Part shown: in pieces, positions 24,433 to 36,514 of the stretch
Numbering within the stretch: the first letter of the stretch is position 1
How the letters are laid out: each line of letters begins with the position of its first letter
Assembly: GCF_015832195.1 (NCBI RefSeq)
Contig: NC_052032.1
Location: forward strand, 2,610,618-2,674,617
From: Motacilla alba alba
Lineage: Eukaryota > Chordata > Aves > Passeriformes > Motacillidae
Direction of reading: 5' to 3'
Length of the DNA stretch: 64,000 nucleotides
Program-made: the position numbers and the translations under genes
Notes under the pieces: generated by a model
The model's input: only the letters and a program-made list of their open reading frames with translations
Database searches by the model: none
What the model was told of the DNA's origin: nothing

Positions 24433-27400
24433 GTGACAATGCTGCCCTTTGCTCCCTGTTCACCCTCCCTGGAACAACAACTCCTTTCTGCTGCTCCCAG
24501 CAGAGCTGCAGCAGGGATCTCACGCCCTGAGGAGCTGTGATGCTGTGCCCAGGCTGTGGGGTTGTGTATGCAATGTGATATGGCAAAAAAAGGGTGAGGA
24601 GTGATCACTGATGAGTTGTGTTGTCACATTCCAGTTCCAGAGCCTGGGCAGCAGCAGCAGTCACTGGATGAGAAGAGGCAAGTTAAAAAGGGCATGAAAA
24701 TGAGGTGTTTGCCAGCAGCCAGGTTCAGTTTCTGAGAGCAAACTCTTGACCTCTGGTTTAGATGAGGGGCTGCCCAACTTGTTGGCTGCTATTTTTGCTT
24801 TGCTGTGCGCGCACCTGCAGCCAGGGGCTGCCTCCCCTCTTGCTTCTGGTGGTGAGATGTTTCATGGGAGGTGTGGGGCTTGGCTTTTCCTGCTCTGCCT
24901 TTTGCCCAGGAGAGGTCAGGAGCCCGCTGTGCCTGGAGCATCCCCACTGCCCTCTGTGGTCATGGGATGGGGACAAAGCCGTCCCACAGCAGCATTTGCT
25001 CTTCTTTGATGCCATTTGGGCAGTTTTGAGTGCTCCTTTTCATTTGGGCAGTTTTGAGTGCTCCTTTTGAATAGCCAACAGCTGATGAACAACCTGGTGC
25101 TTCACACGTGATCACGGTCCTCACAGTCTCGATCAATAAATACAATAAGCTTGAACAGGCTGGTGTTGTGAGCTCTTTAAAATCATATCCTCTATTAGAG
25201 ACAGCAATCGATGGTGCTTATTCCAGTTTAGCAGTGATTATGTGCTGGTTACTGCAAAAAGCCACCTGCAACCCAAAGTGGGGACTGTAACTTCCTGCTG
25301 GTGTACAGCACACCTGCCCTGCTCTATAAATAAAAGTTTTTAATTAAAGTGGATAAAGTGCTTCAGAAAATGCCATGCGCTTGTTTAAATACCAACCATC
25401 AGTCTGGCAAAGGGATTTAAACAGGGAAGTTTGGGCTTTTTGCAAAGAAATGCGTATCTGGTGTCTCTCTGAGCTCAGTGCAATCCATCCTGAGTGTCAG
25501 CCCTGAATTCCACGTGCTCTCTAAATGAGAGGGGGAGGAGGAAAGGGATGACGTTCTATGTGTATATACAGGCTATAGATATGAAATGTTTGGATTTGGT
25601 GACAAACATCTTTATAGAAATGGTGGAAATCACACAGAAAACAAACAAAACTGGGGGTTAGCCTCAGCACATTGACGTGAGGGACAGCAGGGAGCTGGAG
25701 CTGGCCACTGGGGAAGAAAATTCCAGGTGTGGATGTGGCAGATAAGGGCACACCTGCTGCTTTGGATCTTATCTGCTGGAGCATTGGAGAGAGACAAGCT
25801 GAATTCCTCTTGAGTAAAATCCCGGGATTTAGGCCTCCTGTACCAATAAACCAGCATCTGAATTGGAGAGGGGATCTTACCCATCATAAATGTGTTTTTC
25901 TGTATGACAACAATAAAGCCAGGTTTCCTGGAGTGATGGTCAAAGTGTCTGTGGTAGAAACAAGCAAAACTGGTCCCATTCCCCTTGCCAGGCTGGCTGG
26001 AATGGAGCTGGAGTTTGGACACTGCCAGAGTCCTACCCAAGAGCAGAATGAGATGGCAAAGACAAACTCCACAGGTTTGGGTTTTTTTTTTTTTTTCCTT
26101 TTTATTGCAAATTCACTGTACTTTATTTTGTGGTGGGCAGAACAACTGAAGCAGCAAGGCAGGAGCTGTGCTGCTGGTGCCAGGTGTTCCAAAGGGACTG
26201 CCTTGGGCTGCTCCAAGAGGTGGGGCACGGCATCAGAGTGAGCTGGGTATAGGGACACAGGATGGGACATTGATGGGCTCTTCCCGTGGGAGGGAATTCA
26301 GGGCTCACTCTGACCTTGCCTGGGGCTCTGCAGGGAAGGACTGGCAGCGTGGATCTGATTTACAGCCCAGCTGAGTTACCTGGGAAAGCAGCAGCTTGTC
26401 CACTGTTACCCAAAGGCTGCTGCTCCCCAGAGAGTGGGGGCTGAGGGCTGGGGGATGTGTGGGTCAGCTCCATGTGCTGCAGGAACAGGAAGGGGAGCAG
26501 TGGAGGAGTCTCACCCCTCTGGGAGCACTGCTGGAAGGGCTGCCAGTTCCTCCACCTGCATCCCAGACTTTGCAAGCCCTGACTCCACCACCACTGCAAT
26601 GTGTGCCAGGCTTTGGGACACCCAATCTGCTAATCTCTCTCTGGATTCCTCCTGGCCCAGATGTGGCTCTAGAAAAGGCTCCTTCTGGGGGTTCAAGGGA
26701 GCCTTGCTGCAGTTCCCAATAAACCCTCAGGCACTGTGGGTGTTTTGCCTCTGATGCCAACACTAACCCAGGTCAGCAGATTCCATGGTTCCAACTGGCC
26801 AGTCCCTGGGTGTCTCAGTGATCTCCTTGACTTGGATCTAGATTTTTGTCACTGGCTGTAAATAGTAATTCTCAAACTAAAGCAGTGACCTGTGGCCCAG
26901 TGGTATGAACTGGATGGATGGACTGGCTTTGGCTTAATGGCAGCAGTTGGCACCTCCTGTCCCATCTGTCCCTGTGAAGAGTCCTGCTCTGCTCTCACAA
27001 GGAGCACAGAGCAGCTGTGGTGTAATTCCTCACGCACTCGAGAGCCAGAGGGCTGGGAAGGGACTGTGATCTGTGGATTCCCAGTGCAGATCAGAGTTGA
27101 TGGAAGGGACAGGGACCTTCTGAGCTGTAGAAATACCTAGCACCTTCCAACAGCTGAACTGCACTTGAGAGTACCCAGGAGACACCTAGAAGTGAAAAGA
27201 GCCCTGGTACTGGTGTGCTCCAAGTTCGGTTGGTGTGGATGGGGATTGGGTGTAGCAGAGGACTCCAATCCCAAACCAAATGTCTCTTTTTCTGCTTCTG
27301 TGCTTGTGGAATATTTTTAAATTATCCCCTGAAATGTTCCTTGATGTTATAAATAGCCTGCTTCAGAGGCTGAGGCCCATCCTTTTTCCCTCCCAGCCCC

Positions 27401-30299
27401 GCTCCTCCCCAGCTCCGTGGATATGCATTTGGCATGGCAATGCCACAGCTGATGGTCAAGGAATCTGCCCCAGTGCAAGGAATAATTCAGCTCCCTGGGT
27501 GTGAGCAGGGCCCTTCCTGGGGCTCACTCAATGTTTCCGGTCTGGATCAGGAGCTGGGAGCAGATGACTCAACCCCCGTGCAGGAGTTATTCACTTCTGC
27601 CTCCATGGAAATGACAGTTCACATTCCAGCTGTGGATTTTGTGGGGTGGATTTGGGTATCTGGTGCTTCAGTGTCCTTCAAACACTGCAGCTCTGTTGGA
27701 TCCCTGTTCCTGTGGGGGAAGGCAGCTGGACCCAGAGGGCTGGGCCATTAGCAGTAGCCCTTCTGAATTCCAGGGGCTGTGTATGGAAAACTGCAGGAGC
27801 AAATCCAGGGAGCTCAGGGCTCTGGGATGCAGGGGGAGCAGGCCATCACCCAGCTGCTGGATGCTGAAGTAGCCACACTCCTTCCCATGTCCTTCATGCC
27901 CAGAGCAGCCACATCTTGTCCTTGCTCCCGGTCCTGCAAAGTCATTCCCAAAGTCTTCTGGAAAGAACTGGTCAGCAGGTAGAGGTGGGGAGGGGCAGAA
28001 AAAGAAGTCACATTACTTGTGTCTGTATCTTAGAGCTGTAAAATCCAGCAGCCTTCTCCTCCTTTGCCTTCTGCATTCCCAAAATAGTTTAATCATATTT
28101 TGGTTGGTTTTTTCCTGAGTATTGCTCCGTTCTGGGGGAGCTACAATCCTGTAGAGAAACTCATGGCTTTGCAATGCAAAAAACCCCCAGGCTGCTTGCA
28201 TGTGTGAGATGATTTATTGTTCTCGATAATCAATTTTTTACTGCAGCTGTTTCAGGTTAATCCTGCTATTAATATCCTGAAACCACTGAAGTGCAATCCC
28301 ATTACACAGAGCCCAAACTCTGCTCCTGAGCCCGTGGCACACTCAGGCAGATCATTGTGGCTCCTGCTCCAGCAGCTCTGAAACTCAGTGACCAAATGGC
28401 CCTGGGCTGCTTTGGTGGTGGCCACTTGCTGGGGAACTCGTCCTGCCAGCATGAGGCTCGATGCCAGGCAGAGCATGAAGCTGCTGGATGAGGGAGTGGA
28501 AAAATAGATTGATTTTATTTTTCCCTGCAGCTGAGAGCTGTCTGGCAAATTGCAATGGAAATCAAGCAGGATGGAGCAGGGCTTTGATCTGGGGAGGGGA
28601 GGGCAGTGGGAGAACCAGGGGGTAATTCAGGTAAACTGAGTGGACTTGATTTTGTAATGAGCTGGGTAATTAAGAGTCCAAACTGGGCAGCACCCTTTGG
28701 GTTGGTTTGACAAAATCAGGACCAAGGGAGGGTTGTGCTGGCTGCGGGTTTATTTTTGGCTTTTTCCCATAGTCCTGCAGGAGTGGATGGGGACAGTGAG
28801 CACAGGGATGTAGAGCTTGGATTTTCAAAGGCATTAAGGCTAAATATAGACATTGGTTATTAAGATTTTCCCGTAAATGTTGTAAACAAATTAGTTCCAC
28901 TAGGTAGCTATCTGCATGCCTAGGTGCTTATGTACCTCCAAAAAACCTTCCTGGAGGAGCTATTTGTTGTCTGGCTTCAGTCTCCAAACTTTCTGAGCTG
29001 GGAGAGAGGAAGTTCACCTTCCTGGGGTAATTCCAAGCGTTTGGTTGAACTTGTGCAGTGAAGAGTCTATCGCTCCACTGCCTTTATGGAGAAAAATCTG
29101 CTTCATTTAGCAGGCAGGAGCCCTGCAGCTGAGTGATGTGAACAGTCCCACGAGGAAGCTGCACACCAGCAGCTCTTGTTCTACATCTCCTCAGGCCCCA
29201 GAGGCCGCAGGGATATTTGCTGGAGCTCCAGACATTGTCACTTCCCGGCATCACTTTTGTTTGAACAAGAGGTGGAGAAGGATCCCCCGGCACCTGCAAC
29301 TCCATCCCTCGTGGCCTAGAAATTCATCAGCTGCTCGAGGCTGCTTGGCATCACTGCTGCAGTGTTTTGTTATTGTCACACATTTCCATTTCTCCCGAGC
29401 TTATTATAAGCATCCAAATTAAACTGCAGCCTCCAATGTTTTTGGTATTTCCAGGCAATATTGATAATGAAGCTTGCGCTGTGCTGTGTCATTTACTCAA
29501 AGAGCTGCGAGCACCAAACAATCTCCGTACACAGGGATTGTCTCATCCATCACTGGAAGTCAGCGTGCCTGTACCACGGTGCACAGTGATGTTACTCAGT
29601 GGTTTGGGGCAGACAAAGTGGAACGGAGAAGCCAAAAGATCTTTTATGGTGGGGAAAAAACCAAGATTTTCTGTGTGTTTCTTCCCCATGGGGTGGGAGT
29701 AATGGTCTCGTGAAGAACTGGAAGTTGCCTTCAGCAGCCAAAACTTTGGTGCTGCCCATTACAGGAGATGCTGTTTATTGCTGTATTTACTCCAGGAGCT
29801 GCTTTGCTTTGCTGTCACATCCAAAAATGCTAGTCCAGACCAGGGTCCATGAGGCCCCTCCCAGGATGTTCCCTGACGGAGGGATCCCAGGGGATGGGAC
29901 ACACAGATGCCCCATGGGGAACACTCAGTCTCGTGTCCATTTATCTTCCCAGCCACGTCCTTTGCAAAGAGCACCTGACCTCTGATTAAGGATGGAGGCC
30001 AGGAGATGGCAAGGAAACAGGAATGGAGATTTCCTTTGGTGGACAAGGAATTAATAAGGCCTGCTGACACTTCATACTGACAGAGGAACATATAAACAGA
30101 GCTCCCATGCTGGCTCTTACCAAATATCCTGATTTATATGAAACTGAGCCTGGGGGGTGATGTAAGGCACTGGCCCAGCCAAGTATCACCCAAAGCAGCT
30201 CTCTTATCCTGAAGGAGGATAACAGGGGCTGACACAGAAATATGGCTTCTGAAACTGCTTTTAAAAAAATCAATTCTTACAATATCAATGTAAGTCCAT

Positions 30300-31950
30300 T
30301 CCGGTGTAATTCCATCACTGCAATCGGGTTACTCCGGGCTTTAAATGGTCCTTGATCACAGAGCAACTCCAGATGATAAATGGAGCTTTCTTTCTCATTC
30401 TGGGATATTTGGGCCGAATTCTTGGCACAGGTCAGGTACAGACAAGTGGCACCAACTTGTGCATTTCAGGGTTTAATTGATTTTTCTAGGTAAATTCTAC
30501 TGTTATGATGTATTTTGATTTTTAATACTCCATTGATAAATGAAAAAATAATCCAAAATATGAACGCTTGTTAATAATCATTCACTGACCATCTTTTAAT
30601 AATCAACCAATGGTGTTTTATCAACAGCCAGCAGCTGCATCACCTCCGTGCATTTCTGTGAATGAATTAAACCTCAGAAGAGAGAGATCAGCTCAGTTCC
30701 CAGGGGCGAACACAAAACCTCTTTGAAAGAGCAGACAATTGCACAGCATAACAGTTTAACTTGGGGAATGGAGAATAATAACGGATCCAATTGAAAGTGC
30801 AAGGGAATTTAGAGAGGAAAAATGTAATTACCTGCTTTGGAAAGGGGCCAGACACTGTTTAAAATCTCGTTCTTCCCAAATATGACCGGGAATCCTTAAT
30901 GACAGCAGGATCATGAGACATGGCACGGGTTGCCTGGGCTTGGAAACTAAAAGAGAAGTAAAACAAGCTGCATTTTTCCCCCTTGATTCTAGAAAATAGG
31001 AAGCCCTATAATCTAGAAATACCTGCTGGTATTTCAGGAACCTGTGTGACACATGCTTGGAGTTGTGACCCAGTGTAGAACAAAAGCAGAATGAGAAGAG
31101 ATGCATCTCTAAAATAAAAATGAGTATTTAATACTTGCAGGAAAATAAAAAAGCTTTTGGAAAAAGAATGAAAATTAATTAAGAGATGTGTTTAATTTAA
31201 TTTTCATTATTGTGATCTGTGAAAACGCTAAAAGAAAAAGAAAATCCTTTCATTTGTTTATTTTAATAATTTGTTTTCCCATCCTGGAGAGCGGGACCAA
31301 CCTCAGCTTCCTATAAATATCCTCCCTTCAGTCTCTGTTGAATGTGAGGTGCATGAAATTTAGGCTTGGTGAAGTTTATCATGCTCAGATGTCTTTTGCC
31401 CAGTGCTGGACAAATAAAGGGATGCCAATGTCAGCGTCAGCAAGAGCTGCCTCCTCTAATAGCAAGTGACAAGCTCATGTTCCCTGAGTCCGAGGGAATA
31501 AAAGCCAAGCTCAGAAGTACTCCTGATGCTAATTAATTATCAACCAATTTCTGGTAAAATTCAAGTGGTTCCAGCAGCTTTTATTTATACCTGTGCAAGA
31601 CTGAGGATTGGAAATGATGGGTTTTGGTTTGTTTTTGTTTTTGCAACCAGCAAGAAGCGATTTTTTCAAACATTAAGTGAATGGGGAAGTTGTTCCAACA
31701 GCTTTTGGATTCACATGTGTTTCATGTGACACACACCATGAGGTTTCAATTAGCTTTTGGGCAATTGTAAACTAGAAAGCAACACAACCAAGCAAGAGAT
31801 TGTTTTCAATAGGAACTGTTATTGTCTCATTTGTTAACTGTCAAAATGAAATAGCTGAAAACTCATAACGTGTTTTTTTAAAGCAACCTAGAGCTGAAAT
31901 TCGGAGGGATTTTTGTCTGAAAATTTAGTGTGATCAGCGCCAAAGTATGT
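30300..31950. other. AT-rich gene-free tract
   Basis: Markedly AT-richer than its surroundings, with homopolymer-rich stretches such as AAAATTAATTAAGAGATG, few CpGs and none of the CR1 signatures frequent elsewhere. No coding exon is visible. Such repeat-poor tracts beside developmentally expressed genes can be conserved non-coding DNA, but conservation cannot be judged from one sequence. Confidence 0.4.
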
Positions 31951-32431
31951 CAGGGGGCAGGAAAGGGCAGTGTTCTCATTATCACCTTACAGACAGAAGC
32001 TGTGAGTCTGAAAATCACCCAGGAGAAAAGCAACACCCCAGTGCTGCCTGTGACTTCAGGACAGAGCCAGACCCCTTTGGACCCCTTTGCTCCGAACCCT
32101 GTTTGATCCCTGGTATCCCCTTCAGAGCATCCTGCTCTAGGGTCACCTCTGGGTTCAGCTCAAGTGATTTAATTAACAGGGAACGCTCCTGAAAACACAG
32201 GAACAGCTAATGAGCATGGTGGGTTGTAGATGGGACTGGGGCTCAGGGGCATTGTCTGAGGGCCATGGGGGTCAGAGGGAGAGTTAATTTTGTGGCCTTG
32301 GTGTGAGGAGGGAAGGAGCTCCTGGGGCTTGGGGTCAGATGAGAAGAATCTCATTTCTGGGGTTTTGCTGCTGTAAAGGAGCCTGGATGTGCCCCAGCTG
32401 ACCCCACCAGGTTTTTCTGACAGTAACACAT

Positions 32432-32510
32432 TTTGGAATAGAGACAGCATGTCAGGGTGGCTTGGAAGTAAGTGAGGCCCCTTCCAGCCCAAACAATTCT
32501 ATGATTTCCT
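32432..32510 (+). mobile_element. CR1 LINE 3' tail fragment
   Basis: GTGAGGCCCCTTCCAGCCCA AACAATTCTATGATTTC is the final ~80 bp of a CR1 element with the characteristic terminal ATTCTATGATT. Confidence 0.75.
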
Positions 32511-33410
32511 GTGACAACCAGCACAGCACCTGAGCGTGTCCCCTTGCTGCAGCTGCCCCATCTGTGACAGATGACGTAGGACCAGATTTCCTGGGTTTTC
32601 CTTCTGCCAGCACAGCCCGGCTGTGATGCCACAGCTCCCAGTGGCTCCCAGTGCCCCATCCCAGCACACCAGCATTCCTTCAAACCCCAGAAGTATGGTC
32701 CAAGCTTTTCTCCCCATCTTTCCTTTTATCTTTCACTGAAGCAAATATCCCCCTGAATGGATGGGCACTTAACTGCTGGGCCCAGCTGAAGGTCACCCTG
32801 AAAACACTCATAATTCCTATTCAGCACTATAAATATGCATTTGATTCATTGTCTCCCGTCCCTTCCATCACGGAGGGGATGGAGGAGGCGGACCCGCAGC
32901 CCCCCCCGCCTCTCCCGGCAGCGATGAGTCACTGTCCTGGCTCTGAGGCTTCATCACAGCAATATTATTTGACAATAATTGTAATTTATGCTCCGAAAGT
33001 GCCGGGGGAGCGGCGTTCAGGGCTTTCATGGCCCCTGGGATGGGATGGGTGAGGGCTGGGCAGGATGGGGGTGTTCGGGGGACACTCGGCTCTCTGGGAG
33101 CCCCTGGCCAAGGATGTCCAGGATGGTTGTGAAGCCCTCAGAGCACCAGCGGCTCTGTGCTGGGGGTGACACCAGCAGTGGGGAGGAGATGCCAAAGCTG
33201 AGGAGGGACCAAGGCATGCCTGGTGCCCTTGTTATTGCTCATCCGGGGGCTGCTGCAGTCCCAGCGGTTAGAAAGCACGAAAGAAACAAAACCAAACCCC
33301 ACCAGCGCCGTCCTGCAGGGGTTTAAGCGGATTTTAGGCACGGAAAGGCTCAGGAGCGGGGGACGAGAGACCCAAACCGGCCCTGCCCGGGGGCTCCCCT
33401 CACAACCCAC

Positions 33411-33631
33411 GGGGCGTGGCCGGGCGCTATGGGGGCGTGGCCAAGCGACCAGAGGCGGAGCTAATGTGATGGGCGGGATCGAGCTGCGGGGTGGGACTAT
33501 GGGCGGGGCTCACACCGCGCGCTAGGGACCATCACTGTGAGGGGGCGTGGCCGAGGGCGCGGCCGGCGCGGTGTGGGCGTGGCCCGTGACGCAGTGACGC
33601 TGCCGCGGCCCGGCGGGACGGAGCGGCCGCC
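33411..33631 (+). promoter_or_regulatory. ATP6V1G1: ATP6V1G1 core promoter / 5' UTR with GC and CACCC-type boxes
   Basis: Four GGGCGTGGC boxes (near 33412, 33433, 33543 and 33575) and two GGGCGGG boxes (near 33474 and 33502) suit Sp1/KLF factors. CCCGTGACGCAGTGACG at 33583-33599 holds two GTGACG CRE/ATF half sites; CCCGTGAC is one base from half of the TFEB CLEAR element (GTCACGTGAC), which controls many V-ATPase genes. No TATA box. The start codon lies in a near-ideal Kozak context, GCCGCCATGG. Factor binding is inference from motifs. Confidence 0.7.
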
Positions 33632-33713
33632 ATGGCGAGCCAGTCGCAGGGCATCCAGCAGCTGCTGCAGGCCGAGAAACGCGCCGCGGAGAAGGTGGCC
33701 GAGGCCCGCAAGA
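33632..33713 (+). CDS. ATP6V1G1: ATP6V1G1 coding exon 1
   Basis: 82 nt: 27 codons plus one base, ending GCCCGCAAGA|GTGAGT. Encodes the helical N terminus that docks with subunit E and subunit C in the stalk. Confidence 0.97.
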
Positions 33714-36514
33714 GTGAGTACGGCACGGCCCGGCTCCGCCAGGCCCCGCCGCGGGGGGTGTGATGGCGGGGGAGCTCGGCCCGGCCCGGTCTGGCCCGGC
33801 CCGGCGCGGCCGCCTCAGGCCTTGCGGCCCGGCGCTGAGGGCGGGGGCAGCGGGGATCCCCCAGCCCTGCCCCGGGGGTGCTCGGGGCTCGGTGGGGCCC
33901 CCAGGAGAGCAGCTCTGGAGGCTCCCCAGGAAGGCTCAGTGCGGTGTGAGGGGTCGGAGCCGCACCGGGACCCTCCTGGCAGAGCCCAGCTCAGGAGCTC
34001 GGGGGCTCGTGGCTCTCTGCAGGACACGGTCACCATGACCTGGCCTTGGCCTGGGGCATGGCTGTGCCTTTCTCTGCCCTTCCCGCCTTCAGCTGGTGAA
34101 AGCAGTGTGTTTCCATATCGGTAATTATAGAGCTGTTCATTCCTAATTGGATCCAAGTTAGTTTCTCCTGTTATGCAAGAGAAATTCTGGTTGCAGAGAC
34201 CCCCAAGTTTGCAAATCGTTTCTGCTTCAAACAAATACATATGTTTATCTCTATTTATATACCTGCCCTGGTTTGTAGTTCAACCCCCTGACAGTGTTGC
34301 AAGAGACAGATTTTTGTAGTTCGCTCCAGTGATGATAATCTTGGAGGGGAGAATGTGGTGGGAATTCCAGGATGGGAGGTTGAGGCAGTGGCCAGGACTG
34401 CTCTTGGTTTCACAGCTGGTCTGGCAAAACTAAGATTTAATGATCTTCCTGTTGGGCTTTTTTTGGGGTCTCACAGAAGCTGCACACTCACGTGGATTGG
34501 GACAATCCTAAACACGGGTACAGACTTTAAGAACTTACTGGAGAAGTCCTGCAGAGAGGAACTTGGAGACTCTGGTGGATGAGGGGCTGGACATGAGCCT
34601 GCAGTGCATTGACAGCCTTTAGGGCCAGACACACCCTGGGCTGAGCCCAGCGTGGGCAGCAGGGCAGGGGGGATTGTGCCCCTGTGCTCAGGTGAGACCC
34701 CAGCTGCAGAGCTGCCCCAGCCCTGGCCCAGCACAGGGAGCAGCTGGAGCTGCTGCAGAGATCCAGAGGAGGCACCAGGGCTGCTCCCAGGGCTGGAGCC
34801 AGGCTGGGAGAGCTGGGGGTGCTCCCCTGGAGAAGGGAAGGCTCCAGGGAGAGCTCAGAGCACCTTTCAGGGCTTTAAAGAGGCTTTTGAAAAGGAGCGA
34901 GAGGGACTTTTTATATGGAAAGTGCCAGAGGGCTGAGATAGATGGGCTGTTGGGAAGGAATTCTCCCCTGGCAGGGTGGGCAGGCCCTGGCACAGGGTGC
35001 CCAGAGCAGCTGGGGCTGCCCCTGGATCCCTGGCAGTGCCCAAGGCCAGGCTGGACAGGGCTTGGAGCAGCCTGGGACAGTGGGAGGTGTCCCTGCCATG
35101 GCAGGGGTGGGATGGGATAATCTTTAAGGTTCCTTTAACCCAAACTAGTCTGGGACTCATCCTGTGACTAAGCCAGACCTGATGTTGCCTGATGTGTCCC
35201 CAGGCTCTCCACTGCTCCGTGGTGGAAGCTGATGGCTCGGTGACCTTGGCCGTGGTTTGCTGGGCTCCTGAGATCAGCACACTCGGGGAGGGGGCTTGCT
35301 TTGCTCCTGCAGAGGGAGCAGACGCTGTGGTGGTGGCTGTGCACGAGCAAAACACGCTCTCAGTGCTTTCTCCTCTTCCTTTGCCTCGGTGTGTGCTGTG
35401 GGAGCAGGGAAGAACCGGCGGCTGAAGCAGGCCAAGGAGGAGGCCCAGGCAGAGATCGAGCAGTACCGCCTGCAGCGGGAGAAGGAGTTCAAGGCCAAGG
35501 AGGCAGCGGTTGGTGTTCTCTTATTTCCAGCCCCTTTGCCTTGTCCTGGGGCTGCCTTGCCCTGGCAGCACCCTCAGGGTGGAGCGAGTTGCAGCAGGAG
35601 CACTTCCCCAAGTGCCTTCCTGTGAGGCACAGCCACGTGTCCCAGAAAAACCCGTGGAAGTGGCTCAGGACGTGCTGTGTTGCATCTCAGCTGGCTGGGA
35701 AAGAGCCTAATGAGCTCCTGGGTGCCCTGAGGGGTGACAGCCTCCCAAAAGCTGCTGTGTGCAGCAGTGTCCAAAAGAGACTGAGCTCATTGCTCCTGTC
35801 ACAGGCTCCTTTCCTTTGGTGCTGACATGGCAGAGACCACTTGCTGTCTCTCTTGCCACCAGGAGGGCAGGCTGAGATTTTTATAAAGGTTCTCCAAGGC
35901 TAGGAGGAATGGGATGATGGGAATTGTGCTTAAAGTGACTCCTGGGTGTTACTTCTCTTGCACTCTCTAGTGCAGTTGTGCCCAGGGCTTCCAGCTGTCT
36001 GTACAGCAGGAGCTGTATTTTGGGCACTCCTTAGAAACTCACGCTCTGAACTGGTGGATAGTGGATAAATCACAGGGAGTTGGAACAAGATGGTCTTTAA
36101 GGTCCCTTCCAACCCAAACCATTTGATGACTCTGTAAAAAAGGCTAAAAGGCACAGGCTAAGGATGAAATATGTGGACAAGTTGAAGGTGAAATCTGGGC
36201 AAAAAATGCAGCAGCAGTACTTTTTTAATATTAAACATTAAAATTAATCTTCTCTCAACAAAGATTAATGTGTGAGATGGTCCAGAATAACAAAATACAG
36301 TGCTTGGCATGGTGATTTCTCTTTCCTTTGCTGTTTGCAGGCCCTTGGCTCCCATGGCAGCTGCACCACTGAAGTGGAGAAGGAGACTCAGGAAAAGATG
36401 AGTGTAATCCAGCAGAACTTCCAGAAGAACCGGGAGGTGGTGATGTCCCAGCTGCTGTCCCTGGTGTGCGACATCAAACCCGAGATCCACGTGAATTACC
36501 GCATCAATGGCTAG
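33632..36514 (+). CDS. ATP6V1G1: V-type proton ATPase subunit G1 (3 exons, 118 aa)
   Basis: Subunit G of the cytosolic V1 sector. It pairs with subunit E as a long coiled-coil peripheral stalk that holds the catalytic head against rotor torque while the enzyme acidifies lysosomes, endosomes and secretory vesicles. Exons 33632-33713, 35408-35508 and 36341-36514 join in frame (82+101+174 nt, 119 codons with the stop), giving 118 aa, the vertebrate G1 length. The protein opens MASQSQGIQQLLQAEKRAAE, has the charged helix KNRRLKQAKEEAQAEIEQYR, a short ALGSHGSC break at the exon 2/3 junction, and closes CDIKPEIHVNYRING. No signal or membrane segment, as expected. The exon 2 donor (GTTGGT) is weak; other borders are standard. 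The G1 rather than G2/G3 assignment follows from this sequence and from its place beside WHRN and TMEM268. Confidence 0.97.
34565..35160 (+). mobile_element. CR1 LINE 3' end, ~600 bp, in ATP6V1G1 intron 1
   Basis: One of the longest copies. It includes the upstream CR1 section (GGTGAGACCCCAGCTGCAGA, GAGCTGCTGCAGAGATCCAG) and the terminal block GGCACAGGGTGCCCAGAGCA through TTTAAGGTTCCTTTAACCCA. Same orientation as the gene. It shares its 5' section with the copy at 45.8 kb, so both belong to one subfamily. Confidence 0.92.
35408..35508 (+). CDS. ATP6V1G1: ATP6V1G1 coding exon 2
   Basis: 101 nt behind acceptor TGGGAGCAG|GG, completing the split Arg codon from exon 1 and ending in phase 0 at GCAGCG|GTTGGT. 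The acceptor tract has few pyrimidines next to the AG and the donor lacks the usual A/G at +3 and G at +5, yet the frame and family match are exact. Confidence 0.95.
36058..36136 (+). mobile_element. CR1 LINE 3' tail fragment
   Basis: GATGGTCTTTAAGGTCCCTT CCAACCCAAACCATTTGATG, the last ~75 bp of CR1, in ATP6V1G1 intron 2. Confidence 0.85.
36341..36514 (+). CDS. ATP6V1G1: ATP6V1G1 coding exon 3 (terminal)
   Basis: 174 nt after acceptor CTTTGCTGTTTGCAG, ending in TAG at 36512-36514. Encodes the C-terminal half that packs against subunit E near the catalytic head. A 3' UTR follows. Confidence 0.97.
   Translation, partial: ALGSHGSCTTEVEKETQEKMSVIQQNFQKNREVVMSQLLSLVCDIKPEIHVNYRING

Larger units (their letters stand above)
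9701..33330. other. Intergenic region between WHRN and ATP6V1G1
   Basis: About 23.6 kb between the divergently arranged WHRN (minus) and ATP6V1G1 (plus). It holds CR1 fragments near 9.9, 11.9, 12.1, 14.2, 14.7, 19.0, 20.9 and 32.4 kb, a solo-LTR-like element at 23.74-24.43 kb, a (CATCC)n array at 17.8 kb, short tandem duplications at 18.72 and 25.01 kb, and an AT-rich tract from about 30.3 to 31.95 kb. No exon with convincing splice sites and protein character was found. The longest open frames (near 20.2-20.8 and 21.7-22.4 kb) look like chance. Long-range enhancers may lie here but cannot be told from one sequence. Confidence 0.7.
33330..33920. promoter_or_regulatory. ATP6V1G1: CpG island of ATP6V1G1
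   Basis: High GC and CpG density from the promoter through exon 1 into the start of intron 1. Fits a housekeeping gene. Edges judged by eye. Confidence 0.85.
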
